Assembly: GCF_001632365.1 (NCBI RefSeq)
Contig: NW_024468519.1
Coordinates: 17,537 to 81,536 of the forward strand
From: Laetiporus sulphureus 93-53
Lineage: Eukaryota > Basidiomycota > Agaricomycetes > Polyporales > Laetiporaceae
Reading direction: 5' to 3'
DNA: 64,000 bases
The notes below the pieces were generated by a model. The model was given only the letters and a program-made list of their open reading frames with translations. It was not told where the DNA came from and made no database searches. How positions within the stretch are numbered: the first letter of the stretch is position 1; every line of letters starts with the position of its first letter. Below are positions 1 through 10,421 of this stretch, piece by piece. A program made the translations under genes and the position numbers.

Positions 1-894
1 ACAGATTCTGCTTATCCGCGTCGACCTACTCCCCCTGCCTATCCATCAAACGATGTCGATGTGTCAATAGAACGGGGGGCTCTCTCTCATCAGGTGTCAT
101 CCCTTGAATTATCGTTCGGGCGAAATGCTCCGCCTGCACTGCCATTTAACTCTTCTGCATCTGCATCAGCTGGCCCTGTGGATGGACCGCTTCCATACGA
201 AGGATCTCCTCACGCAGGGCATCTAGCCACGGATGATAAGGCTGTGCTTGCACACATGGCGTCTCTTGCAAGCGCCCCACCGTCTGCAGATCCCTCGGCC
301 GCCGACGCGCTCCCAGATTCGTCAGCGCTCTATGCGTCAGTGCCTCCACTTGACGATGAGTTCGAACCTTTGCCACGCTGCCTGCAAGTTGTCGATTGCG
401 ATGCCAACGTCGACGTGCAAGCCTCCGGTAGCCGGAGAAGCCTATTGCCGATGCCTCCACATCCTGGCGCTGCTTGCCCACCATCTCCACATAACATTTT
501 GTATATTCCTCCTCCACCAGAGAAGGCCCGCCTTGTGGCGCCTACATTTTACGAATATCCTGTATCATTCGAGGAGGATGTACTCGGAGTCGAGCCCGAG
601 GCAGGCCCTTCCGCGCCTCCATTTGAAGAAACTCAATGTCCTGCCGCTAGCGCGCCGCCGCTGGAGCTCGGTTATGGCACGGAAGATGTGGGCGTGCAGC
701 CATCCGCTCCCCCCGCTGATTCAGAACCCGACGCGGTGAGAATAACAGGCATGGATGTCGCGGGAAGTTCTGGTGGTGTAGGTGCTCCGCCCTCAAGCGT
801 CGAGCAGTCGCTGTCGCTTCACAGGGTCGCGAGCCACCATCTTTCGGAGCATGCGTCGATTTGGCACACCAGTCCGCCTCGCTATCTTCCATAG
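1..894 (+). CDS. Proline-rich protein, C-terminal part (5' end outside window)
   Basis: The reading frame is open from base 1 to the TAG at 892-894, so the gene begins upstream of the window and only its last 297 residues are visible. This part is low-complexity, rich in proline, serine, alanine and acidic residues, with no recognisable domain, membrane segment or coiled coil. It carries repeated S-A-P-P blocks, two of which are exact PSAP tetrapeptides (607-618 and 700-711). In other proteins PSAP/PTAP motifs bind the UEV domain of the ESCRT-I subunit Tsg101/Vps23, and tails like this occur on arrestin-related trafficking adaptors. Assignment to that family is only a guess because the diagnostic N-terminus is missing. 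The frame itself is convincing: it is long, in phase throughout, and ends in a clear stop followed by AT-richer sequence. Confidence 0.75.
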   Translation, partial: TDSAYPRRPTPPAYPSNDVDVSIERGALSHQVSSLELSFGRNAPPALPFNSSASASAGPVDGPLPYEGSPHAGHLATDDKAVLAHMASLASAPPSADPSAADALPDSSALYASVPPLDDEFEPLPRCLQVVDCDANVDVQASGSRRSLLPMPPHPGAACPPSPHNILYIPPPPEKARLVAPTFYEYPVSFEEDVLGVEPEAGPSAPPFEETQCPAASAPPLELGYGTEDVGVQPSAPPADSEPDAVRITGMDVAGSSGGVGAPPSSVEQSLSLHRVASHHLSEHASIWHTSPPRYLP

Positions 895-1478
895 TACGCG
901 AAGGATTGGTGCCTGCCTCGCGCCGCATATTCGAGGCATTGGGACGAGTTGTAAGCTATTGATGCTGTTCTGTGTCTGTCTGCTTTATCATGTGCTACGC
1001 TTTGGAGTAAGGGTTGTGATATCAGGCATGCGTGCGGTTTTGTATGTGCGCGCTGTTATTGTTCTTTGGATAGCTACCAGCAATTTCATCAGTACTTAGG
1101 AGTGTTAAATACGCAATATCGCATTAATGAATCCATATGCCAATCCGTGCCCTCTCTACTGGTGGAAGGACTTCGATAAGATTTTCGAAGTTCAAGACGC
1201 GAGTGTTGTGTATAAATATCGCTGCCAATATTCACGCGATCCTCCGTCCCGGCGCACAATATTGGTAATGGTGTAGTTCCACTCTGTGGCCAGACCAGCC
1301 TTGATTAGGAAGGTGTCGTGGTTCGTGGTAATCCGAAAAGCTCATAGTGAAGTCTTATGAAGATGGAATATGTCATATACATATCGAATTCTGGAGTACA
1401 AATGTAGAATGTTCATAGATTGTCCACATCGCCATGATGATACAGATGCGGTCATCTAGCTGGCTACGGTTCCTTGTT
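895..1478. other. Intergenic region between two convergent genes
   Basis: This stretch lies between the stop of the proline-rich gene (+) and the stop of the serine-rich gene (-), so it should hold both 3' UTRs. I see no coding frame with convincing composition and no repeat. Confidence 0.6.
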
Positions 1479-3425
1479 TTAGCGAACGTCCAGCTCGAGC
1501 TCCGATGAGCTGGCAGGGGCCGTGATATGAAGTGTCAACTTCGGCGACCGCTTGAGACCGTGAGTTGCCTGATGATGAATTTCTCCCTGTCGCGCATGGT
1601 GTGGCACAGCATGTGCGTGTAGAAGCTCCGCCGCACGGTCGGAGCCTTCCTTTGAATAATGTGGCTCCAGTGGCATGGTTCGCGAAGCCTCTGGAGAAGG
1701 TCTCGGAACATCTATTTTCTCCGCAATGAGCTTGACTGAGCGGCTCCTTTTAAACACATTTAGAAGCCTTGCTTTCTTCTTGCCATGCGTTGGATGGAGC
1801 AATCCAGGGGAGCACGAGAACCTTAGCGGGGTGAGTGTCATCTCGCTAGGGATGATCGTCTGTTGGGTCTCGGCCAAGTTGTCGTGTACGAAATACTCGA
1901 ACTGCCATCTGAGGACTAGCGGTGCCTGATGAGGTTGAAGATCGAAGAACTCTACACCATGAACACTATAAACACCGTTCGAATCGACAGTCAGCACAGC
2001 CTGCTGCGATATATAGTCCTTCGGGTCATCGCCCGCAACTCTCAGCGTACGTAGAACGGGCTGCCTGTCAGGATCACCTGTTTGGAATGTGAATACTTGT
2101 CGAGTCGTAGGCTTGAAGTCAGCGAGACCAAAGGTAAGAGCATTGACTAGTCCGGTATCTTGCTCAACTTTGCTGCGATCGACGGTGTATCCCATTAGTG
2201 TGAAAGTCGGACGAACAGCACCAGAACCTTCCTGGTCAATCCAGAGCTCGATGCGAATGTCCCGAAGCCAGCCCAGGATTCCAGGCAACGGGGGCGCTTC
2301 GCATCCGCTGGGGGAGGGGGAGGCAAGAGGACTCGAGATATGGCAAGAGCGAATAGATCGGAGAGACCGTACAGATCGCACGGATCGAGCGGACGTGGTC
2401 GTAGAACTAGAGTCGGTGCGACGATGCGCTACGACAGGTATGTCAAAAGCACCACCAATAGGCGTCACAGGCTCAGAGGTAGGTGCGGTGGCGTCCGATT
2501 CACGAAGGGAGTTCCCGGAAGTGATGTTGCCTGACTGCATCGGAGAGCAGCTCCGAGACTTGTAAATGCGCCTCAATCCGAGGCGGCCTCTGTCGCTCTT
2601 GGCGGGTGAGGAGTTTGCGCTATTCGTGACGATTGAGGGAGAAGGCGAGAACACTGACCCAGAACCAAATAGCGTCCTGGACAGGCTCGACGACGAGCGA
2701 GAGGCGCCACTGTAATGCGGGGTCAACCCAAGACAAGCGCCACCATTCGGCGCAACATTCTCTGCAAATCCGGTGTTCTGCATACGAGACGGAGACGGAG
2801 AAATTACGAAGTAAGCTGACATCGGTGAGCCCGCGGGTGATATCGTGACGGAGCCTGTAGGGGAGACAGTTGGAGACACTGGCAGAGAGTCTTGCCCTGG
2901 ACCCACTGAAGAAGCGGCAGAAAATTTGTCGTACACGGAGGGAGGTACTAGGAAGGCGTCAACAGTAAAATCGGAGTCGCCAGTAGCAGACGGCAATCCT
3001 TGCTCATAAAAGCCGTTGTTCGGCTCCGCAGGAGATATTTGAGCCATAGGTGAATCACAGCTGGAAGTCCCTGGAGTGCAACGACTGTTCTCTTTGCTGT
3101 CAAATTCCACGCCGTGCAGAGGTGTTCTAGATGCAGTATCAAGAGTGCTCTTGATGCAATCGAGGCTGGTTCCTTTACTGCCGGCGTCCATATGGTAGAA
3201 CCCCGACACCGGCTCTTCTTTCTGGCTATCCACATGGTTCACTTCTTGATAGATACCGCTATCCAAGAGTATTGGAATCTCTCCGAAGCTCGATAGAGCG
3301 AAGATGGCATCAGCATCGAGCGAAGGAGACGGACTGGGCGGAGAGAGGAATGCCAGAGCCTGCAGGGCTGGCCAGTTTGCAGGCTGGCGGCCAGCACCAG
3401 TCGCATCATGAGCAGTCGCGTGCAT
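1479..3425 (-). CDS. Large serine/proline-rich protein of unknown function, single exon
   Basis: A single uninterrupted 648-residue frame begins at ATG (3425-3423). I do not recognise a named family. Roughly the first 370 residues are serine/proline-rich and look disordered. They contain several closely spaced S-P sites typical of proline-directed kinase targets and, near residues 340-360, an arginine-serine run (RSVRSVRSLRSIRS). The part from about residue 375 to 570 looks folded: alternating hydrophobic segments, three tryptophans, and a beta-rich look, starting near GILGWLRDIRIELW. The tail is basic, with KKKAR and FKRSRSVK. The layout suggests a regulated signalling or scaffold protein, but that is inference. 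It converges with the gene on its left and diverges from ALG9 across 261 bp. Lack of introns in such a long gene is unusual for this window. Confidence 0.8.
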   Translation of the reverse strand: MHATAHDATGAGRQPANWPALQALAFLSPPSPSPSLDADAIFALSSFGEIPILLDSGIYQEVNHVDSQKEEPVSGFYHMDAGSKGTSLDCIKSTLDTASRTPLHGVEFDSKENSRCTPGTSSCDSPMAQISPAEPNNGFYEQGLPSATGDSDFTVDAFLVPPSVYDKFSAASSVGPGQDSLPVSPTVSPTGSVTISPAGSPMSAYFVISPSPSRMQNTGFAENVAPNGGACLGLTPHYSGASRSSSSLSRTLFGSGSVFSPSPSIVTNSANSSPAKSDRGRLGLRRIYKSRSCSPMQSGNITSGNSLRESDATAPTSEPVTPIGGAFDIPVVAHRRTDSSSTTTSARSVRSVRSLRSIRSCHISSPLASPSPSGCEAPPLPGILGWLRDIRIELWIDQEGSGAVRPTFTLMGYTVDRSKVEQDTGLVNALTFGLADFKPTTRQVFTFQTGDPDRQPVLRTLRVAGDDPKDYISQQAVLTVDSNGVYSVHGVEFFDLQPHQAPLVLRWQFEYFVHDNLAETQQTIIPSEMTLTPLRFSCSPGLLHPTHGKKKARLLNVFKRSRSVKLIAEKIDVPRPSPEASRTMPLEPHYSKEGSDRAAELLHAHAVPHHARQGEIHHQATHGLKRSPKLTLHITAPASSSELELDVR

Positions 3426-3686
3426 TATTAGGAGTGGAATTAATGTAGATGGAAAACAAACAACGAATGTGGTATGGACTGCCTGCAGCGTTCTGTTTGA
3501 GGGCGGAGTGGCGCGACGCGTCGTCGCGGTTCGCGTCTGCGATCACATGACCGATTCGGCCTCGGCGCCGGCGAACGACGTCCGTGGCACGCCTGTACTT
3601 GCTGCTCTTCGCTGACAGCCTGGCACTTGTCTCATTCTCGCCATCGCCCATGAACTGTTCGTCAGTCGAAGAGATTGCCACATAGA

Positions 3687-6123
3687 ATGTCATCCAATGT
3701 CCAGACGATCCGCTTCGCCCGCCTAAAGCCCAAGCAACCTGCACCGGCCCCGACGAAGCCCAAGAACAGACATGCTGGCATCCTGCAGGACCAGCTGCGT
3801 AGGTGGGTAGAGAGCAGTGGTCATGAGCCGTGCTTATTCATGTGCCTTGCTAGGTCGCAGAAGGCACCATGGTGTCCGAGCTTTTCCGTGGCTTTCAGGA
3901 TATTCCTCCTGATCCGAGTCGCTGGAGCAATGTATTCAAACATCCAGGATTGCGATGAGGGTGCGTCGATCCGCAAGGCTATCCGTGCATTGAGAAATCT
4001 GAACTAATACAACATTTACTCAGTATTCAATTTCTGGGAGCCGTTGCATTATTTGGATCGAGGGTATGGTTTCCAGACTTGGGAGACATCGCCGATATAC
4101 GCCATCCGGAGCTGGGCATACGTCTTGCTGCATTTGTTCCCCTCCAAATTTACGATCTTTCTAGCTGGTCCAGAGAAGGTAGCTCATCCTTCGTGCTACC
4201 GGTGCCAGATCTCAGGAGTAACTGATCTGTACAATCTACATAGCGACCGGCTTTCTTTGCGGTTCGGGTTCTCCTGGCTGTCATGTCCTCGGTCAGCGAG
4301 GCGTACGTGTATCGGGCAGCTGTAGACAAAATCAACTACAGAATGGGACGTTACATGCTCTTCATGATGCTCCTCAGCGCTGGGATGTGGACCGCATCGA
4401 CTGGTAGCTCCACCCTTATCATTGGCTGTGCATGTGTTTACAATATCTTTCTAGCTTTCCTTCCGTCAACCTTCGCAATGTATGCGAACGCCATCGCGTT
4501 CGCCCATGTGATGGAGCCGACCAGCAACACAAACTTGCGCCGCACCCTGTTCGCTACTCTGGCTTTCGCGACGGGCGCCATAGTCGGTTGGCCCTTCTCG
4601 ATCGCGGTGGCCATCCCCTTCGTTCTGGAGGAGCTTTTCATGTATGGTGTCGACAAGGTCACCTCGGAGAACCGGATATCCTGGGTTTTCGCTCGATGGA
4701 TGAGGATGCTCATGTGTACGGCCATTGCTGCTTTGGTCTTCGTACGTGTGACTGTTATCTCCCATTCTCTTTTCTCACCTGTCATCTAGGTACCGGTGAC
4801 TGCGCTAGACACGGTTTTCTACGGCAAACTCACCATTGTTCCGTGGAACATCATCAAGTATAACGTGTTCCCCGACGAGAAGCACGGACCCAACCTCTAC
4901 GGCACCGAGCCGGCCAGCTTCTACCTGCACAATCTTATCCTTAACTTCAATGTCATCCTCCCGCTCGCATTTGCATCTATTCCTGCACTTGCTATCACCT
5001 ATGTGGTCAACCGCAAGCGTCTGGGCGAGCGTACAATATACGTGGATCAGACTTCTCCTTACAGGTTGATGGTGATGAGGCTTGCACCGGTGTATCTCTG
5101 GACGGCGATCATGACAATGCAGCCTCACAAGGAGGAGCGCTTCATGTTCCCTATCTATCCATTAATCTGTTTCAATGCGGCCGTAACGGTGTATCTGATG
5201 AGGGGTTGGCTGGAGACTGCGTTTGTCGCTATGACGCAATCGCCGTACCGTGTAAGTGTACTTACGAGCCTAAACGAGCTTGAAGCTAACGCGAGGAACT
5301 TTCCAGGCTTCTCGCTCTGCGCTCTTCAGCCGCTTCACATTATCGATCTTGACCACCGCTAGCATACTGTCCTTCTCGCGGGTTATGACGCAGTGGAAGT
5401 ACTACCATGCACCACTCTCCGTGTATCATCACCTGGAAGCGAACGAAATCCCGCGCATTCTCAACACTACTGGGCTCGTCTATCTCCCGTACGCTACGGA
5501 TAAGGAGTTGTCTCTGGATGAGCAGGACGAACAGCCGCGGATTGACCCCGCGCTGATACACAAGCTGGGTTTGCATCTGTGCATCGGCAAAGAATGGTAT
5601 CGTTTCCCCGGACACTATCTTGTTCCGGATGGCGTGCGGGTGGATTGGATCAAGAGTGAGTTTGATGGGATGCTGCCCACGCATTTCAAGGAAACGCCGT
5701 GGCAATGGGGCTTGCCCGCTAGGGTCCAAGGTACCAGAGCTATTCCTGCAGGACTCAATGACCTGAATGAAGAGGCACCCGAACTCTATGTACGTACAGT
5801 TTTCCTTGTCAATCATGTGAGTGGACTGATGCGGATGGGTTCAGGTGGACGTCGCCTCATGTGATTACCTCGTCGATCTTGACTTCCCCCTTCACCCGGT
5901 GGAATCGGTTCATGAACCCCGTTACGTTATTGATGATTTGATATGGGATCGGGTTGCATGCTTCCCATTCCTGGACGCGCGGCACTCGTCGACGCTGACG
6001 AGGATACTTTGGATGCCGGGCGCTCATTGGCAAGAGTCGAACGAGTACGGCGACTACTGCTTGCTAAGGAACCGGGAGAATGTGAAGAGGATAGAAGAGA
6101 AGGTGATGCAATCTCAACGATGA
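3687..6123 (+). CDS. ALG9: ALG9-type dolichyl-P-mannose alpha-1,2-mannosyltransferase
   Basis: Seven exons (3687-3802, 3854-3960, 4024-4178, 4244-4741, 4790-5251, 5307-5789, 5845-6123) join to 699 residues with every phase matching. The protein is a GT22 family ER membrane enzyme. ALG9 adds alpha-1,2-linked mannose to the lumenal lipid-linked oligosaccharide used for N-glycosylation. Seen directly: FNFWEPLHYL followed by GYGFQTWE, the conserved early lumenal region of ALG9 rather than PIG-B or ALG12; many hydrophobic segments between about residues 45 and 420; and the HKEERF motif shared by GT22 enzymes, followed by a Y-P cluster. The C-terminal third is soluble and lumenal in type. The start is the ATG at 3687, which leaves a short basic, proline-rich cytosolic N-terminus. 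An upstream in-frame TTG is not credible. It shares a 261-bp upstream region with the divergent gene to its left. Confidence 0.93.
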
Positions 6124-7050
6124 TACGATCTGGAACGAGGAATGATGGTACTTTAGACAGGTAGTAATCTCGAGTAGTAATAAAGTGCGGCTCCGACTCG
6201 CAATATGGCATAAAAGCCCGAATCTGATGAATGAACTCACTTGCGCTGCCTGCTCTTGTGCTTCACTTCATCACTGAGCAGTAATGCGAATTAGATCTCG
6301 CCACAGCATGTGTGCATGTGCAAGGGCCACGCAACTCAAATGCACAAGTCCGCGGGTGGCCGCTTCGAGGAGACACGCATCCAAATCAGGGTATGCGTCG
6401 TCCTGATATGGAAGGTGAGTTCGCAGAAATATCTGCAACGTCCTGCGCTTAGCTCGCCCAGCACATGCTCGTCGCACATCTGTGGGCTGGCAACACCGTT
6501 CTTCTAGGATAGGAGCGGCGTCTTCTTCTGCAAGGTCGATGCCCGGTAGCTGGCATGCCTCACGCAGAGCACATCGCTCAGGCAGACGAACGACCACTGC
6601 GGGCCTACATAGCGGAATCTCAAGTGACAGGTGAGTGCATGCGAGAGAGCTGTCATGAATTCACCGTAAATTTTGACGGTGGCGCGCCGTGGCCGGCGTT
6701 CTAAATCAGGCAAGAGGGTGGCCGCACAGAGCAGTGTCTTCTCCAAATCGGGGAATCCTGCAGCTCGGCGAGCCCTCCGAGAGCATCTCAAGCGTCGTAT
6801 CCTTCCAAGTGGCGGCTTCTGTCCGCCTGAGAAGCATGTACCCGGCTTTTCCCACCCACATATACTCTTTGCCTCTNNNNNNNNNNNNNNNNNNNNNNNN
6901 NNNNNNNNNNNNNNNNNNNNNNNNNNNNNNNNNNNNNNNNNNNNNNNNNNNNNNNNNNNNNNNNNNNNNNNNNNNNCTCTCCTCCGTAACGTACCCCCAA
7001 GACTACCGTTTCGTGTGGGCTCGACATAAACACATAGAAAACACGTCATC
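6124..7050. other. Intergenic region containing the assembly gap
   Basis: This holds the ALG9 3' UTR and the region upstream of the DUF6533 gene, interrupted by the run of N. I see no supportable gene. Long frames crossing the gap are produced by reading through N. Confidence 0.6.
6877..6976. other. Assembly gap of 100 N
   Basis: Exactly 100 consecutive N bases. A run of this round size is normally a placeholder for a gap of unknown true length, so distances across it should not be trusted. Confidence 0.99.
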
Positions 7051-9132
7051 ATGGAAGCGCCGGAGCTCGCATCAGCACAGTACTTTGTCTTTGTGTACGC
7101 ATTTACCGTTTCGTTCTCGCTTCGAAATCTGAGCCTCTCTTTTGCAGGTCGCAAGTACACTTTTGCGGTTCGTGATCTTCTTTCTATCTGTAATTCTCTC
7201 CAAATACTTAACCGGGGGAATATATGCAGCTATGTGTACGTATATGCTCGCGATCTCGCTCTTCCGTATCGGTTCCTCACGTAATAATAGATGCCGTCGT
7301 CGTCTGGGACTGGATGCACGCCATACCGAGAGAATGGCGATTCGTAAGTTAATTATCCTGTATCGTCAAGTGATCGAGCAGCGTAATCCACATCTCCTTG
7401 CACAGATATGGAAGACGAGCTGGACGCCTGTCAAGGTAGCGTATCTGTTCTGCAGGTATGAGGTCTCACGCTCGGCTAGGCTCTTCTGCACTCTCGAACT
7501 GACCCATTGCCAGGTACTGGGTCCTCGCCGTGGTGCCATATCTGCTCTGGGCTTTTGTGGCCAACCACTCGTTGGAGACTTGCAAAAGAGTATACAGAGT
7601 CAGTAAAAACTTCATATTTATTCGCATATAGCTTGGCAAAAAGCATGGTGTCGCCTCCCAACGCCTATCGTTTCTTATTTGCGGGATAATTAACGTCTTC
7701 AACGCAGATCCCAGTCGCGCTCGCAATGTGGAATCAAGCCAGTGCCGAAGCTATTCTCCTCATACGCACTTATGCTTTCTTCAATCGTAACAACTATATA
7801 TTGGCCTTACTCGTCTCAGCCCTGGGCGGCGTTGTGGCGTACCAGCTCTATGTCGCCACCTCCGAAATGCTGCGTACGTGTTACAACCATATTTAAGCCA
7901 CACCACATTCTTACAATCGTGTTAAATGCATTAGTCCTTTCGTTCGTATCGTCCCCGGTGAGTGTTTCAGACCGTACGCTCAGGGCATTCGCAAGCAGAG
8001 TGGGATTCCACCGAATTACACAAAAGATCGATCTAAGTGTTCCACCCGACGCTCGTTCTCTGACGATCTGTTCGCATCTGGCGTATATCCAGAGCTTCCA
8101 TCCTTTTGAGGGGGGTTTCCCAGTCCTTGAAAAGCAGTTCTTCTGTGAGGATACGCTAACCCATGGAATATCAATTCCCAGACTATGGGACCCTGTTTCC
8201 CCGCCTCCAAACCGGGCTCTGCCGATCTCCTCGGTATGTTTATGTTACGATCATGCTGTCTTCCAGATGCTCACTGCTTCCGATCTCCCAGGTTTCTTTG
8301 TGAGCGTCTATAAGAAATTTCTCGCTTGTTGGCATTCAACCTGGTGCATATATGCGACAGATCGCTCCTCTGGCATATGACACGATGGTGACGATCATGA
8401 CCGTCGCAAAGGCTATTACTATAAGGCGCCGTAGCGGTGGCCCTAACAGCAGGTTGATTCAGACGTTCATCCGCGAGGGCAAGTCGGCCCATTAGTATGA
8501 TAATATTTTACAACTGATCATCTCGTCCCTCCCAGGTGTCTTCTATTACCTCTTGATCTCCATTGCGAATTTGGTACGCTCCCCCACATATAATTGTGAA
8601 ATTGGCTGGTGTTGATATAGTCTTCAGGTAAACGGCATATTCTATCTTCAGTGAGCGATGTATCATAATTGTTCGCGTAGCTCTATGCTGAGACACATTC
8701 AGGCCCCGTCAAGTGATGTCGGCCATCTGTATACCTCTGAGCGTGATGCTTGCCCCTGTATTAGCGTGCCACCTCATTTTAGATCTTCGCGAGCGTGGCT
8801 CCGAAACCGTCTCTCAATCGGCCGGGACTATTGCGTTCACAGCCGGGGTCAACACCTCCAGCAAGTCCAATCTAGGCTCTCCGTTCTCTGGGCTAGGTTT
8901 CGGTTTCGGTACGCCATCCAGCTCGAAGGCAATTGTTCGTCCGACGGGTGTAGTGCTAAGCACAATGGGGAGTATACCGATGGAGGGCATGAGCGTGGCG
9001 ATGGCAAGTGGACTCGAGTTGGACAATTTACAGGCGTACAGCTCTGATGTCTCCGTCGACCAAGATGTGGAGGTCGGTCTCGGGGGTGGAGCGAGTGGTA
9101 TTAGAGTGGAGGTTGAGAAGACCACGATGTAG
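7051..9132 (+). CDS. DUF6533-type multi-pass membrane protein
   Basis: I recognise the agaricomycete family with a DUF6533 N-terminus and about seven membrane spans. Its function is unknown, though it is often compared to receptors. From ATG 7051 the pieces read MEAPELASAQYF, VASTLLRF, a hydrophobic segment with VWDWMHAIPREWRF, then IWKTSWTPVKVAYLF, a WVLAVVPYLLWAF span, LLIRTYAFFNRN with the following span, FFVAPLAYDTMVTI and YYLLISIANLVNGIF. It ends with a soluble glycine/serine-rich tail to TAG... TAA region at 9132. Clear introns follow REWRF, the second CR(Y) block, KRVYR and EML. One intron (8479-8535) has a GC donor. The exon structure between about 7168 and 7290 is uncertain and may need a 4-nt exon (CTAT). 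The exons around 7935-8190 are also unsure. Confidence 0.75.
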
Positions 9133-9727
9133 GCGCTGGACGATAACGGGTGGTTCCCCAAGTTGAATTCGTTGGGCATATTGCTGCACACTGCATTATT
9201 TCTGCATCCGTTTCTGCACACTTGGCGACCCAGCGTCCATCGCAGCTCTCGGAGTTGACATCACTTTTGCATGTTTCACTTCTTCGCAACTCATCCTCTG
9301 TCTTTCGAGAACCTAGGCGCTTTGTATTGCATCGCATTGTATCTCATCAGTACTTTGAGTAGTCGTTTTGAACAACGTTAAGCAAGGTTTGGAGGCACCT
9401 GATATTGGAAAATATCTCACATGTCGAAAATTCACGTATTACACGTCCGAAGCAAATTTGAAGTTGGACTAAGCGCTGCTCCCTGCGTCTGGGTACGGTC
9501 CGAGTGTCCCGTTCAACCATGTCCTTTTTACAAAAAATTATGTAGGATGTATATCCCGCACGCTGTGACTACCGTGAAAGATAGCGGCTAGTTCCAAATA
9601 ACAGAATCGATGGTTGTGGGCGCAAGTGGGCTCGGGAGCTAGGTAGTAGTCACGTTACCCAGATTGGGGACCCCATCCCTCCATCCAAGTTGGCCCATAT
9701 ATCTGAGTTCTCGATTCTCAAGGCCTG
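9133..9727. other. Intergenic region upstream of LSM4
   Basis: No supportable coding frame. It contains the presumed 3' UTR of the membrane-protein gene and the LSM4 promoter. I see no clear TATA box or repeat. Confidence 0.5.
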
Positions 9728-10421
9728 ATGGTTCGGTCTAGCCTCTGTCCAATCTTCTTGAAATAAACTCCGTCCTATCCAGTTACCACTCCTAATTTTG
9801 AAAGTGGCTGGGAACAAACCAATGGTAACGAAAGCAACCGTTTGTTTCACCTGTATGCCATTCACTAAGGCGCATTTAGATGGTCGAATTGAAAGATGGG
9901 GAAATATTCACCGGACATCTGGTCGGCTGCGACAGTTTCATGAACTTAACGATGGGTGGCGAAGTCTTCCAAAGAAGTGCAGATGACGAGCACTTCTGGA
10001 AACTCGAAGAGTGCTACATTCGTGGTAGTAGCGTGCGTGGCGCAGGGATAGTAAATTAGTTGCTTGCCGATTGACAAAGCAATGTATTCCCTGGATACAG
10101 ATTAAGTATATCAAGGTTCCCGATGCGCTGCTAGGCCTGGTCAAAGAGGAACAGGAACGTGCCCGGGAAGTTAGTCGCCATCCGAGGAGTACCATACAGT
10201 TGAGCAGCGCGCGGGGAGGTGCGTCGTAATGTCGCGATTTCTTGCTAAGCGTCTCACACCGACCTTTGATAGGTCGCTCTTTGCCTGGCAGAGGTGAGCA
10301 TACTGTCTACAATGCTAATATGGTTACGCGGTTTACACCATATGATCATACAGGTAGTACCAGAGGCGTAATGCGGAGCAGTCCGTTCCGCACGGGCCGA
10401 GGTCGCGGACGGGGAACTTAA
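9728..10421 (+). CDS. LSM4: LSm4, U6 snRNA-associated Sm-like protein
   Basis: Six exons (9728-9730, 9783-9824, 9880-10032, 10101-10218, 10273-10293, 10354-10421) give 134 residues in perfect phase, close to the human length of 139. LSm4 is a ring subunit of LSm2-8, which binds the U6 3' end in the nucleus, and LSm1-7, which acts in cytoplasmic mRNA decapping. Sm1 motif: MVELKDGEIFTGHLVGCDSF followed by MNLT. Sm2 motif: CYIRGSSIKYIKVPD. The tail ends in arginine-glycine repeats (GRGRGRGT), as in other LSm4 proteins. The first coding exon is inferred to be only the ATG, because the next exon begins directly with LPLLILKVAGNKPM, the normal second residue onward of LSm4. One extra glycine follows MNLTM relative to the usual loop. 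Confidence 0.93.

Noticed and set aside
6504..7160. 218-codon frame crossing the gap
   Set aside because: It is open only because it reads through 100 N bases.
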